Origin: Clostridia bacterium
GTDB lineage: Bacteria > Bacillota > Thermoanaerobacteria > Thermoanaerobacterales > Thermoanaerobacteraceae
Direction of reading: 5' to 3'
DNA: 63,477 nucleotides
Assembly (NCBI GenBank): GCA_012840485.1
Contig: DULG01000004.1
Location: 1 to 63,477, forward strand
Each line of letters begins with the position of its first letter. The first letter of the stretch is position 1. Shown in pieces: positions 35,457-44,900 of this stretch. The notes beneath the pieces are model-generated. The model did not search any database. It was not told the origin of the DNA and saw only the letters and a list, made by a program, of their open reading frames with translations. The translations under genes were made by a program, and so were the position numbers.

Positions 35457-37370
35457 TCATTTAAAATATTGCAAAATAGCTATTATTTCGCTTTCTGGAA
35501 TATTAATTTCATTTTCTTTTAATATTTTCTCTAGTCGTTCACGCATTTCAGAAGAATAATTAAATTTATAATTGTAATCCGTATATTCAAAATCATAAAA
35601 TGAATTAAAAGCAATTCTACCAGCTAAAAGTAAAATATGGAGTTTTAAACCTTCTGCTCGTTCTTCAGTAAGATTATCCTTAAATTCTTGAATAATTTTT
35701 TGGCTTAATACATACCCTTTAAAAATAATATTTTGTACAAATTGTTCAGCAATCACTGGTTCAAAATAATTTTCTCCCTCAACCGAGGAACAAAACAACT
35801 CTGTTGAGGAATTTTTTTGTAATTTATTAGTTATTTTATGAATCCGTAGTATATCATCTTCTGTAGGTATATTATGAACTTTTATAAAAGGAATGGTTAT
35901 ATCTTCTATCGGAACTACACTAATAATCAAGTCTGGCTTTTTTAATTCTATCTGTCTTTTTAAAGTAAATATTGAACTTGTTCCAATGATTTTTAATTCA
36001 GGAATTTCATTTTCAAGCATTGTTTTTAGTAATTGAGCTGTCCCTCTACCTGTATTGCACACAATTAATGCCTTAAATAAATAGTTTTTTTTCTGTCTCT
36101 CATAAGCAGCTTGAAAATGCAATACAATATAGGCTAAATCAGCATCCGTGAAATAAATATCCTCCTCCTTAAATACCTCATAAACACATTCTTTAATCAA
36201 GTGAAACATAGTAGAAAAAGAGCTAATAACTGCACCTAGTATAGGATTAGGGTCTATAATACCAAATCTAAATTTCACAACTTTATCTTTTAGATGAACC
36301 AATAGCGCATTTAATAATTGATCATCTTTTTCGAAGTTAATTTTTGTTTTTATTGTCATCCTTTTAATTAACTCTATTGTTTTTTCATATACATCAATTT
36401 CTCTATACTCGGAATTTTTTATATCATCCAATAGAGGCTGTACTATTTCTATCGTAGGAAGACTTATATATATGAGTTCAGATTCGGTAAAAATAAAATT
36501 CAAAAAAGGAGTCCCATTTAATACTTCTTTAAAAATTTGATATAATTTTTGCATTTTTAATTGTTGAATATTAATCGTTGTCATAAAATCTAAGTTTTCA
36601 TTTTTCTTCCTTTTTAAACGTTGAATTGTAATTATAAGACGAATAAATATATTAATGATTATTCTATCGGAAAGCATTATTTCCAACTCATTTTCTATTC
36701 TGGAAATAATCAAACGTATCTTAGAAAAAACATATTCCAGTTCCTGTTTAGATAAAAAAGACACACTTTGGATTAATAAAAATTTTTCTTCCTTTCCAAC
36801 TCTTTCCTTAATTACATTCATAATAATTTTGTTCATTTCTTTTTCTTCCATAGTACTCTGAACAAGATATTCTAGAGCAAGCCTCCGATAAAATTCAGAA
36901 CCTCTTATTCTTATCCCTTGTCGAGTCCTTTCTATCACAAGATGCCTTTGTTTTAAATCTTTTTCTATTATGTTTAAATCTCTCACAATTGTATTTCGAC
37001 TAACTTCAAACTTTTCAGCTAAATCGCTAATTTTGTAAAATGAATCATTCACTAACAATTCTAAAGTAAGCCGTCTAATTCTCTCTGGACGCTCAAAAAA
37101 ACCATATAATCCCTCATTTAAACTTAAATCTCTTTTTAACTCATTACTAACTCGAGTATTTTTATCTCTTTCATCTATCCATATTCCTACATTGGGTTTT
37201 GAATAAAGATTAATATCATACTTTTTTAACCAATCTCTGAGTAAATCAAGGTCATATTTTACTGTACGTTCACTTACTTGAAACTCACGTGCAATATCTT
37301 TAATCCGCAGGGGTTTTGATGACTCTAATAACATACTAAAAATTTTATTTACACGGCCAGGAAGTAACAA
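35457..37370 (-). CDS. BglG/LicR-type transcriptional activator with PRDs and EIIB domain
   Basis: A 637-residue regulator. An N-terminal HTH (IKDIAREFQVSERTVKYDLDLL) and a second HTH (ISDLAEKFEVSRNTIVRDLNII) occupy the first 160 residues. Two PRDs follow, with His in LLVHLKDKV and YIVLHFQAA. An EIIB-like domain begins at about 420 (ALIVCNTGRGTAQLL, phosphorylatable Cys). The C-terminus carries a third PRD-like region (EERAEGLKLHILLLAGRIAFN ... EIIAILQYF) where EIIA is more common. The TTG start is preceded by GGAGGG. It heads the glucosaminate-type operon and likely activates it in response to PTS phosphorylation. Confidence 0.88.
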   Translation of the reverse strand: MLLPGRVNKIFSMLLESSKPLRIKDIAREFQVSERTVKYDLDLLRDWLKKYDINLYSKPNVGIWIDERDKNTRVSNELKRDLSLNEGLYGFFERPERIRRLTLELLVNDSFYKISDLAEKFEVSRNTIVRDLNIIEKDLKQRHLVIERTRQGIRIRGSEFYRRLALEYLVQSTMEEKEMNKIIMNVIKERVGKEEKFLLIQSVSFLSKQELEYVFSKIRLIISRIENELEIMLSDRIIINIFIRLIITIQRLKRKKNENLDFMTTINIQQLKMQKLYQIFKEVLNGTPFLNFIFTESELIYISLPTIEIVQPLLDDIKNSEYREIDVYEKTIELIKRMTIKTKINFEKDDQLLNALLVHLKDKVVKFRFGIIDPNPILGAVISSFSTMFHLIKECVYEVFKEEDIYFTDADLAYIVLHFQAAYERQKKNYLFKALIVCNTGRGTAQLLKTMLENEIPELKIIGTSSIFTLKRQIELKKPDLIISVVPIEDITIPFIKVHNIPTEDDILRIHKITNKLQKNSSTELFCSSVEGENYFEPVIAEQFVQNIIFKGYVLSQKIIQEFKDNLTEERAEGLKLHILLLAGRIAFNSFYDFEYTDYNYKFNYSSEMRERLEKILKENEINIPESEIIAILQYFK

Positions 37371-37786
37371 ACTATTTTCCCTCCTAACCTTTTCTGTTTG
37401 TAATTAATTATACTTAAACTTTAATTAGTTAACAAGAATCATTTCTTTCATCAACAATAGTGCAATTTTTGAAACTCGTTATATTCTATTTAAATCGTCC
37501 TTAATGCCCTTCTCCATTTATCTAATAGCAATCGGCACCTCGCTGTCAGAGATATTATGTTCTCTAATTTTTATAAATTGTATTTAATACAAAAAATTTT
37601 GTAGTTAGTTTTTTCTGCCTTCTTATACTTATACTTAATACGGCAAATAATTTAGAAAGTTTTTATAAAATTTATAATATACCTTTCATAGCTCTATTTC
37701 ATCAACTTTTTTCAAATAAACCATTAATAAAACTATTTTTATCGTTATAATTACTTAACTTCTATAGCATTCGGAATTTAAATGAC
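37371..37786. other. Intergenic region upstream of the PRD activator gene
   Basis: About 415 bases of AT-rich sequence without a credible gene. It must contain the promoter of the regulator/DUF4310 operon. A slightly GC-richer patch at 37495-37560 (minus strand TCTGACAGCGAGGTGCCG) reads like the arginine-rich end of a lost transposase, but it is too short to assign. Confidence 0.35.
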
Positions 37787-37825
37787 AAAAAGCTTGCCCA
37801 TAATATATTAAAAGACAAGCTTTTT
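37787..37825 (-). terminator. Rho-independent terminator after pdxA2
   Basis: AAAAAGCTTG and CAAGCTTTTT form a ten-base-pair stem with a 19-base loop and a T-run on the minus strand. It lies about 50 bases after the pdxA2 stop codon and ends the four-carbon acid-sugar operon. Confidence 0.8.
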
Positions 37826-37875
37826 ATAAGTAAAATTTTACATTGTTACATTTAATACATTTAAATCCTTAAAAA

Positions 37876-38865
37876 TCATTTAGGTGTCAATTCAGCCGCT
37901 TGACATATAGCTTCTTTCATACTTTTCTCATCTGCAATTCCTTTCCCTGCAATATCAAACGCTGTACCATGATCAACACTTGTTCTAATAAAAGGAAGCC
38001 CTACAGTAATATTTACCCCCGTCTCAAATCCTAAAACTTTTATAGGAATGTGCCCTTGGTCATGATACATAGCTACAACAATATCAAATTCACCACGAAT
38101 AGCTCTAAAAAATACTGTATCTGCAGGTAACGGGCCTGTCACTTTGATGTTTTCTGTTTGTGCTTTCTGAATAGCGGGAACAATTTTTTCCTCTTCTTCT
38201 CCATATCCGAATAATCCATTTTCCCCTGCGTGAGGATTTATTCCACAAACTGCTATTCTTGGATTAGAATAACCTGCTTTTTTCAATGTGTTATATGCTA
38301 GTTTTATAACTGTATATACCCTTTCAGGATTAATCATTTTTACAGCATCTACTAATCCAACATGCGTTGTCACATGAATAACTTTTAACCTTGGCGCACT
38401 CAACATCATTGCAAAATCTGTTGTATTCGTAAGTTTTGCTAAAATCTCTGTTTGACCAGGATACATATAACCAGCTTTATGTAATGCTTCTTTGTTAAGA
38501 GGTGCTGTACTTATTGCATCAATTTTTTTGTCTTTCGCAAGTTCAATTGCTTTTTTAAGATATTTAAAGGCAGCATCACCTGCTTTTTCTGATAATCGTC
38601 CATATGGTAAATCTATTGGAAGTAAATTCAGATCTATGCAATTAACTACTCCAAATTTAAATTCTGCTTCTTCGACGTTTTGAATTGCCTTGATAAGAAG
38701 TCCCGTCTTTAGAAAAGATTCAGCACGTTGTAACATTTTTACATCACCAATTACAACTGGTTTGCTAATTTCGTAAATTTGGGTGTCACTTAGCGCTTTC
38801 ATTATTATCTCTGGTCCTACGCCGGCTGCATCTCCCATTGTAATTCCAATCAGTGGTTTTACCAT
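37876..38865 (-). CDS. pdxA2: PdxA2: D-threonate/D-erythronate 4-phosphate dehydrogenase
   Basis: A 329-residue PdxA-family dehydrogenase: PLIGITMGDAAGVGPEI at the start, STAPLNKEALHKAG, HVTTHVGLVDA (metal His), CGINPHAGENGLFG (metal His) and AMYHDQGHIPIKVL (third metal His). PdxA2 proteins paired with the DUF1537 kinase oxidise and decarboxylate the 4-phosphate of D-threonate or D-erythronate to dihydroxyacetone phosphate and CO2. It lies one base after the kinase gene. True PdxA (vitamin B6) is less likely in this context. Confidence 0.9.
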   Translation of the reverse strand: MVKPLIGITMGDAAGVGPEIIMKALSDTQIYEISKPVVIGDVKMLQRAESFLKTGLLIKAIQNVEEAEFKFGVVNCIDLNLLPIDLPYGRLSEKAGDAAFKYLKKAIELAKDKKIDAISTAPLNKEALHKAGYMYPGQTEILAKLTNTTDFAMMLSAPRLKVIHVTTHVGLVDAVKMINPERVYTVIKLAYNTLKKAGYSNPRIAVCGINPHAGENGLFGYGEEEEKIVPAIQKAQTENIKVTGPLPADTVFFRAIRGEFDIVVAMYHDQGHIPIKVLGFETGVNITVGLPFIRTSVDHGTAFDIAGKGIADEKSMKEAICQAAELTPK

Positions 38866-38866
38866 A

Positions 38867-40165
38867 TTAATTCTCTCCTTTCAAAAAACGGATTATATTA
38901 ATAAGAGTCTCTTCTGTTCCGAAGGCACCTGCTTTTGTGATTGTTAATAAATTTCTAAAACCTATAAGCTTGCCTATTGGAATACCAGTTTCTAATTCTT
39001 TAATTAACTTTATACCTCTTGCACCAAGATATTTACATACAGCTTTTGCTGTATCACCACCTGTTAAAATTACACCACCTAATTGAACTTCATTTATAAT
39101 TCGGTTTGAAATATAACCAAGCGCGTCTACCATTCGATGTGAGACTTCTTCTGATGAAATTTTGAGTAGTTCTCCCACTTCTTTTGTTTTTTGAACTATT
39201 TCAGGCGATGAATCAACAAAAAATGCTACATCTTTATTCCTTTTTAATGCTTTTATAATTTCATCATAACAACGATCAATTTCTTCTTTATTTTCTTCTT
39301 CATTTAAAATTTTTAATGGATTCATTTCAATACCAATTATATTTGGTTGTGTAACAAGTAATGAAATTTGTTGCCTTGTTATTTTGGAAATACTACCTGA
39401 CACAACTAAAATAGGATTTTCAGTCAAAACCAAATTCTCAGAAATTATAGTTGAAGAGAGAAAAGAAATTTTATTTGCTAACAAATTAGCTAAACCTGCA
39501 GAGCCAACCCATAAAATTCTATAATTGCTTGTGGTAAGATAATTTAATATAATTTCCAAATCATCGTCTGTTTCAGAATCAAATACAATTAGCTGAACAT
39601 TTTTCTTTAACAGTTTAACAATTTCACTTTTTATATCATTCTCTCCGGAACGAATTGTATTTATAGTTATTAAACTCGATTTTCTTTTTGTTTGATAAGA
39701 CAAAAGAGATAAAATATTTGACTCTTTCACAGGACTTTTTGGATCTTCTGAAATTTCTGTTTGGTCAATTGGTTTTCCATATAAAAAGTGTCTTCCCTCG
39801 ACAGTAGTTCTTCCCATTTGCGGAAAAGCCGGTGCTATAACAGCAAAATCAAAATCAAAAACATCCATGATTGCATCAATTTCAATTCCTAAGTTCCCTC
39901 TAAGTGTAGAATCTATTTTTTTATAAATCTGAGTATATCCTATATTTTTTAATTTTTGAGATGTTTCCTTTACTTTTTGATACGCTTCAAATGGTGAAAT
40001 AGCACGGCTGTCGGTATCAATAACAATTATATCAGTATCTTTTGAATCTTCATATAAGTTATCAATATCAAATATAACAGAGGTCTTTAAACCTTTTTTC
40101 GCAAATTGAACACCTGTATCAGAAGCACCAGTAAGATCATCTGCGATAATTGCTATTTTATCCAT
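38867..40165 (-). CDS. Four-carbon acid sugar kinase (DUF1537; D-threonate/D-erythronate kinase)
   Basis: Begins MDKIAIIADDLTGASDTGVQFAK, the hallmark of the DUF1537 kinases, with IVIDTDSRAI following. The C-terminal nucleotide-binding half has LVVSGSISKITRQQ and GVILTGGDTAKAVCKYLGA. It phosphorylates a four-carbon acid sugar at O4; D-threonate and D-erythronate cannot be told apart here. I use the ATG preceded by AGGGAGTGG; the upstream 14 codons have no family counterpart. It works with PdxA2 immediately downstream and the permease upstream. Confidence 0.9.
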   Translation of the reverse strand: MDKIAIIADDLTGASDTGVQFAKKGLKTSVIFDIDNLYEDSKDTDIIVIDTDSRAISPFEAYQKVKETSQKLKNIGYTQIYKKIDSTLRGNLGIEIDAIMDVFDFDFAVIAPAFPQMGRTTVEGRHFLYGKPIDQTEISEDPKSPVKESNILSLLSYQTKRKSSLITINTIRSGENDIKSEIVKLLKKNVQLIVFDSETDDDLEIILNYLTTSNYRILWVGSAGLANLLANKISFLSSTIISENLVLTENPILVVSGSISKITRQQISLLVTQPNIIGIEMNPLKILNEEENKEEIDRCYDEIIKALKRNKDVAFFVDSSPEIVQKTKEVGELLKISSEEVSHRMVDALGYISNRIINEVQLGGVILTGGDTAKAVCKYLGARGIKLIKELETGIPIGKLIGFRNLLTITKAGAFGTEETLINIIRFLKGEN

Positions 40166-40209
40166 AATTTTACCACTCCCTGTTGGAATTTTTACATTTA
40201 CACCCATTT

Positions 40210-40250
40210 TATGTAACCTCTCAAGTTAAAGAAACTTGAGAGGTTACATA
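40210..40250 (-). terminator. Intercistronic hairpin between kdgT and the acid-sugar kinase
   Basis: A perfect 18-base-pair inverted repeat (arms 40210-40227 and 40233-40250) with a five-base loop, 17 bases after the permease stop and about 45 bases before the kinase start. There is no T-run, so a role in message stability or unequal expression is more likely than full termination. Confidence 0.75.
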
Positions 40251-40267
40251 ACTAATTGCATAATAAA

Positions 40268-41230
40268 CTAGACCGTTTTATTGTTTAATATACCAACTCG
40301 TTTTGCCCACCAAGAAGTTACAATAGGTACCAAAATTGCCGTTACTACTACAGAAGAGGCTACTATAGCTGTAGCAGCAGGAGCTACGGGTGCATAAACG
40401 GAATTAGCTGCTGCTACTATAGCTGGTACTGCCGCAGCATTCCCAGCAGTTGATGCTGCAGCTAAACCTGCTATTCCATTGCCTCCTGTTAAAACATCGG
40501 CAGCAAATAATGCTATTCCAGTAACGATAACTACTGCTATGCCTACTAAAATACCAACCAATCCGGCTTTCCAAACATTTAATAAATTTAGTCCAGCTCC
40601 AAGTGCAAAAGCAAAAAATGGTATTAATACAGGTACTGCTCTTCCTAAAAATTCTCGAAGGTCTTTATCTAAATTTCCTAAAATCATACCTATTATAAGG
40701 GGCAAAATTGCTCCTACTAGCATTTGCCAAGGAAAAGCCGACAGACCTACAACTCCTAGTGTTACCATCGTAAAGAATGGACCAGATTCCAAACTCATGA
40801 TAGAATAAGCAGCTACATCTTCTTTTTTACCAAACTGTCCCATTAAAGCCATGTATAAACCACCGTTTGTATCATTCATAGAAGCTACAATTGCAAGTAC
40901 AGAAAGGCCCGCAAATAGTCCTGAATCAATCATCCCTTCTTTCAGGAATCTGGCAGCTATAAAGCCAACAAGAGCAGCTATCGTTATTTTTGTTATCCAT
41001 AGGGCTCCGCCTTTTTTGAGTATATAAGGGGTAGATTTAAAATCAATTGTAGCACCCATGCATACATAAAAAACTGCTAAAATAGGCAAAGCACCAGTTA
41101 ATAAAGCACCTGTAAACGATCCAAATGTTTTTGCAGCATTTGGGAAAAGAGTATTAATAATTGCACCTAAAAAGAGAGGGATGATCATCATACCTCCGGG
41201 AACACGTTCCATAGATGCTTTGATCTTCAT
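40268..41230 (-). CDS. kdgT: 2-keto-3-deoxygluconate permease family transporter KdgT
   Basis: A 320-residue membrane protein with about ten hydrophobic segments and the KdgT signatures: [27 protein letters not shown] at the start, [35 protein letters not shown] and a Gly/Ala-rich C-terminal region. KdgT is a proton symporter for 2-keto-3-deoxygluconate. Here it precedes a four-carbon acid-sugar kinase, so the actual substrate may be D-threonate, D-erythronate or a related acid. A sigma-54 promoter lies 45 bases upstream. Confidence 0.88.
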   Translation of the reverse strand: MKIKASMERVPGGMMIIPLFLGAIINTLFPNAAKTFGSFTGALLTGALPILAVFYVCMGATIDFKSTPYILKKGGALWITKITIAALVGFIAARFLKEGMIDSGLFAGLSVLAIVASMNDTNGGLYMALMGQFGKKEDVAAYSIMSLESGPFFTMVTLGVVGLSAFPWQMLVGAILPLIIGMILGNLDKDLREFLGRAVPVLIPFFAFALGAGLNLLNVWKAGLVGILVGIAVVIVTGIALFAADVLTGGNGIAGLAAASTAGNAAAVPAIVAAANSVYAPVAPAATAIVASSVVVTAILVPIVTSWWAKRVGILNNKTV

Positions 41231-41274
41231 TTAAACTCCTCCTTCTCAAATATCTAATTTCACTAAAGAAATAA

Positions 41275-41291
41275 AGCAAATCTTATGCCAA
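41275..41291 (-). promoter_or_regulatory. Sigma-54 promoter of the kdgT operon
   Basis: On the minus strand TTGGCATAAGATTTGCT matches the -24/-12 consensus (TTGGCAC, five bases, TTGC) with the invariant GG and GC separated by exactly ten bases. It lies upstream of kdgT and directly downstream of the gene for a sigma-54 activator, which supports function. Confidence 0.85.
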
Positions 41292-41359
41292 CCTAAAAAC
41301 GCATTATTTTCAATATTATTTCTCTATCATTTTTTATTTTGCAACACTTATATAAAGTA

Positions 41360-41400
41360 AAATAAGCATATTGATGCATATTGCAACAATATGCTTATTT
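41360..41400 (-). terminator. Terminator hairpin overlapping the activator stop codon, possible activator site
   Basis: AAATAAGCATATTG and its complement CAATATGCTTATTT form a 14-base-pair stem that includes the TAA stop of the sigma-54 activator gene and ends in a T-rich stretch. The loop repeats the theme (ATGCATATTGCAA). At 80-125 bases upstream of the -24 element, the same palindromes could serve as the enhancer site for the activator. Another TTGCAACA lies at 41338-41345. Confidence 0.65.
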
Positions 41401-43275
41401 TCTTTTTAATTTTCTCCACAAAGTGCTCCTATTTATACCAAGTATCTTAGCAGCTTTAGTTAAATTTCCATTACATTTACTAACTATGTTATCTATATAA
41501 ATAGTCTCAATTTCTTTTAAACTCATAAACGATGATAGTAGCTCAACGTGTTTGTGCGCTCTATTGTATTCTGTTTCTTCAATTTTTACATCTTTCAATT
41601 CAATTATATTCCCTGTACTTAAAATTACAGCTCTTTCAATTATTCCTTTTAATTCTCGTACATTACCCTTATAATAATACTCATTTAAATATTCAATAGC
41701 CATGTCATATATATCTTCTATGTTCTTACCGTATTTCTGAGAATATTTTTTGGCAAAATATCTTGCAAGTAAAGCTATATCTTCTCGCCGTTGATTTAGA
41801 TCAGGGATAGTCAAGGTTAGTATATTTATTCTATAATACAAATCTTCTCTAAATTTACCTTCATCAACCATTTTCTTAATGTTTTTGTTTGTTGCAGAAA
41901 TTATCCTAACATTAACAGGTATTACTTTATCGTCGCCAATCCTCATCACTTCTCCTTCTTCTATTACTCTTAAAAGCCTTGCTTGATACTCAAGGGGAAT
42001 TTCACCAATTTCATCGAGAAAAATAGTTCCCCCGTGAGCCAACTCAAACAATCCAGGTTTACCATTTTTACGAGCCCCAGTAAAAGCTCCTTCCGCATAT
42101 CCGAATAATTCACTCTCGAGTAGATTTGGAGGTATAGCCGCACAATTTATTGCTACAAACGGACCACTTGCTCTATTACTCGCATTATGGATACTTTGAG
42201 CAAAAAGTTCTTTACCTACTCCCGATTTACCAAGAATTAGCACAGGAGAATCAACAAGCGCATATTTTTTTGCTCTCCTAATACATTCTTCCATTTGAGT
42301 ACTTTTATATAAGATATCTTTGAAGGTATATTTTGCTATAAAACCTTTTTTTGTCAATTCATATCTTATCTTTTTTTCTAATTCCTGAATTTGTGTTACA
42401 TCTTGAAATGTTGCTACAACACCTTCTACTTTATTGTCTACGATTATTGGTACTCTATTTGTAACTATTTTTTGATTTTTTATATCTTGCAACTCACCTA
42501 TTTCAGCATAACCACTTTTTAAGACTTCCAACATTCTGGTATTTGGTATAATTTCCTCTACCCTTTTCCCTAATACATCTTTAGCTGCTAAATTAAATAT
42601 TTTTTCAGCCATTGTATTAAATGTTGTTATATACCCTTCTTTATCAATTGAGATAATTCCATCATGTACAAAGTCCATTATTATCCTTATTTTTTCACTT
42701 TTCATTTTTTCTAACTTCGATACTTCCAAAATTCTTTGTGTTTCTTGAATAGCATCTATTATTGCTTCCTTCCCTGATGTTATAAAATAGCTTTTATACC
42801 CATATTTTTTTGCGCTTTTATGTCCTATAGCATCTCCTACAATAACAGTAGCCCCTTTTTTAATTAATTCCAATACTAATTCTGGAGCTCTTTTTTCCGA
42901 ATCAAAAACCACTTTTTCAATATTAAGCTTTAATAACTCTGCAATCGTTTCACTTCTATCAACAATATTTTCATAACCAGCTATACCAATCTTACCTTTG
43001 TAATCTATTAAATCTTTGAATGCCCTCAGTATATCAAATGAGCTAATTTTAATTTCAACAACAGGAATATTTACTGCTTCTTTTATCATTTTATATGTAC
43101 CACCACGAGATATAATAATTTGGGCCCCATTCTTGACACATTCTTTTGCAACCTCTACACCTTCACTTAAATCTCCCATTAGTATGTCAACATTAGTAAA
43201 TTTATTCTCATTAACAACTTTTTTTGCTACTTCAGCTAAATCTTCAAAAGGTGCAATTAAAACTATATCTTTCAT
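41395..43275 (-). CDS. Sigma-54-dependent activator with PrpR-type sensor domain
   Basis: A 626-residue regulator. A PrpR-N-like domain (about 1-190; MGDLSEGVEVAKECVKNGAQIIISRGGT) is followed by a PAS domain (about 200-310; HDGIISIDKEGYITTFN). The AAA+ domain has Walker A GKSGVGKELFAQSIH and the sigma-54 contact GAFTGA (as EGAFTGARK), with Walker B GGTIFLDEIGE. The C-terminus is a Fis-type HTH (GNLTKAAKILGINRSTLWRKLKRK). It should activate the sigma-54 promoter just downstream, probably in response to a small metabolite bound by the N-terminal domain. Confidence 0.92.
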   Translation of the reverse strand: MKDIVLIAPFEDLAEVAKKVVNENKFTNVDILMGDLSEGVEVAKECVKNGAQIIISRGGTYKMIKEAVNIPVVEIKISSFDILRAFKDLIDYKGKIGIAGYENIVDRSETIAELLKLNIEKVVFDSEKRAPELVLELIKKGATVIVGDAIGHKSAKKYGYKSYFITSGKEAIIDAIQETQRILEVSKLEKMKSEKIRIIMDFVHDGIISIDKEGYITTFNTMAEKIFNLAAKDVLGKRVEEIIPNTRMLEVLKSGYAEIGELQDIKNQKIVTNRVPIIVDNKVEGVVATFQDVTQIQELEKKIRYELTKKGFIAKYTFKDILYKSTQMEECIRRAKKYALVDSPVLILGKSGVGKELFAQSIHNASNRASGPFVAINCAAIPPNLLESELFGYAEGAFTGARKNGKPGLFELAHGGTIFLDEIGEIPLEYQARLLRVIEEGEVMRIGDDKVIPVNVRIISATNKNIKKMVDEGKFREDLYYRINILTLTIPDLNQRREDIALLARYFAKKYSQKYGKNIEDIYDMAIEYLNEYYYKGNVRELKGIIERAVILSTGNIIELKDVKIEETEYNRAHKHVELLSSFMSLKEIETIYIDNIVSKCNGNLTKAAKILGINRSTLWRKLKRK

Positions 43276-43495
43276 AAAGATCCTCCTTTTATAATTTTAG
43301 AAAATTCTCAAAAAAATTATTTTTTGTTATTCTTTATTGCTTGTAGTTAATTATAAATCCTATATAGTAATAATACAAGCATAAGTCATATAAAAAGTAT
43401 CTTCTAAAGTTTCTTAATCGAGTAGGAGCTGAATAATTATTTTATTCAGCGTCCTCTCACACCACCGTACGTACCGTTCGGTATACGGCGGTTCA

Positions 43496-44900
43496 TTAGG
43501 AATTGTGTACAATTAGATATCTTTGGGATAAACTCTTATAACCTATGCTTTCAAAGTATTTATTTGTAAGAGTCTTATTTAGGATTGGGCTATTGGATAT
43601 TCTCCAGTAGCCTTTCCTTGTATTGGCGTATTCCCAGGCTTTTTGTTCGGAGTTTTACTAAGTTATCATGCTTCGTTTTTATCTTCTTCCATTGTTTCCA
43701 TATACATGCCCTTAGTCTTCGCCTTATCCATTCGTCAAGGGTTTTCATTATGCTTTTCGCGTCTGCTAATCCAAAATAGTTGACCCATCCTGTTGTTATT
43801 TGATTTAGTCTTTTTATTCTGTTTTCCATGCTTATTCCCTTGTTCCGATTGGTTATTTCTCTTACTTTTTCCTTAAACCTTTTGATGGATTTTTCATGGA
43901 TTCTTATTCTTACTTCGTTTTCTTTTGTATAGAATGAAAATCCAAGAAATTTTCTTCTCCATGGTCTATCTACAGCACTTTTTGCTTCGTTGACTTTTAG
44001 TTTTAATTTGCTTTCTATGAATTTCTTTATGCTCTTCATTACTCTGTTTCCTGCAGACCTGCTTTTTACATATATGTTGCAGTCATCTGCATATCGGCAG
44101 AATTTATGCCCTCGTTTCTCAAGTTCTTTGTCTAGTTCGTCCAACATTATGTTTGCTAATAGTGGACTTAATGGCCCTCCTTGGGGTGTCCCTTCTTCTG
44201 TTGATACTTTGATTCCGTTTATCATTACTCCTGATTCTAGGTATCTTCGTATTAACTTTAGTACCCTTTTATCTCCTATCCGCTTTTCTAGTTTGGACAT
44301 TATTATGTCGTGGTTTACTCTGTCAAAGAACTTTTCTAAGTCCATATCTACAACCCATGTGTATCCTTCATTTATGTATGCTTCTGCGGCTTTTATTGCG
44401 TCTTTTGCACTGCGTCCTGGTCTGAATCCATAACTGCTATCTGAAAATGTATGGTTGTAGACTCTATTTAGTATTTGGGCTATTGCTTGTTGTATTAGTC
44501 TGTCTAGTACTGTAGGTATTCCTAGTAGTCTTACTCCTCCATCTGGTTTGGGAATTTCTACTCTTCGCACTGGTTGTGGTTTGTATTTCCCCTCCAGCAG
44601 TTGTTGTTTTATGGTTGCCCAGTTTTCTTTGAGATACGGTAGAAGTTCATCTACTCCCATCCCATCGACTCCATGGCTTCCTTTATTTGCAACAACGCGC
44701 TTGTATGCTGCTTCCATGTTCCCTCGTTCTACTATCATTTCAAGCATCTTGCCGGTATATCTTTGTACCTCGTTTCTTCCATCTTCCGACGCCGATGATA
44801 TACTATGCACTTCCGTTGTCTTTTGAAATTCCATTTCTCTATTCAACGGATAGCCTCTTTGTTGAGTTGTCTGCAGTCTCTGCATATCTTTCGAGTCCAT
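43496..44900 (-). pseudogene. ltrA: Group II intron reverse transcriptase/maturase, frameshifted near the C-terminus
   Basis: The main frame (436 codons, 43590-44900) contains the RT domains: GVDGMGVDELLPYL, PKPDGGVRLLGIPTVLDR, SYGFRPGRSAKDAI, the catalytic FCRYADDCNIY (YADD) and the maturase domain X (ITTGWVNYFGLADAKS). At about 43651-43655 the frame breaks: the family's conserved tail continues in another frame as SEQKAWEYANTRKGYWRIS followed by NSPILNKTL and ends at a TAA at 43496-43498. The frame actually read instead ends abnormally (RQYKERLLENIQ). The junction suggests a small deletion, perhaps 8 bases, in the linker after NLVKL. The start ATG has AGGAGG 13 bases upstream. Confidence 0.88.

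Noticed and set aside
37876-38865. Vitamin B6 biosynthesis PdxA
   Set aside because: It lies one base behind a DUF1537 acid-sugar kinase gene and no other B6 gene is near, so PdxA2 in acid-sugar breakdown is more likely.
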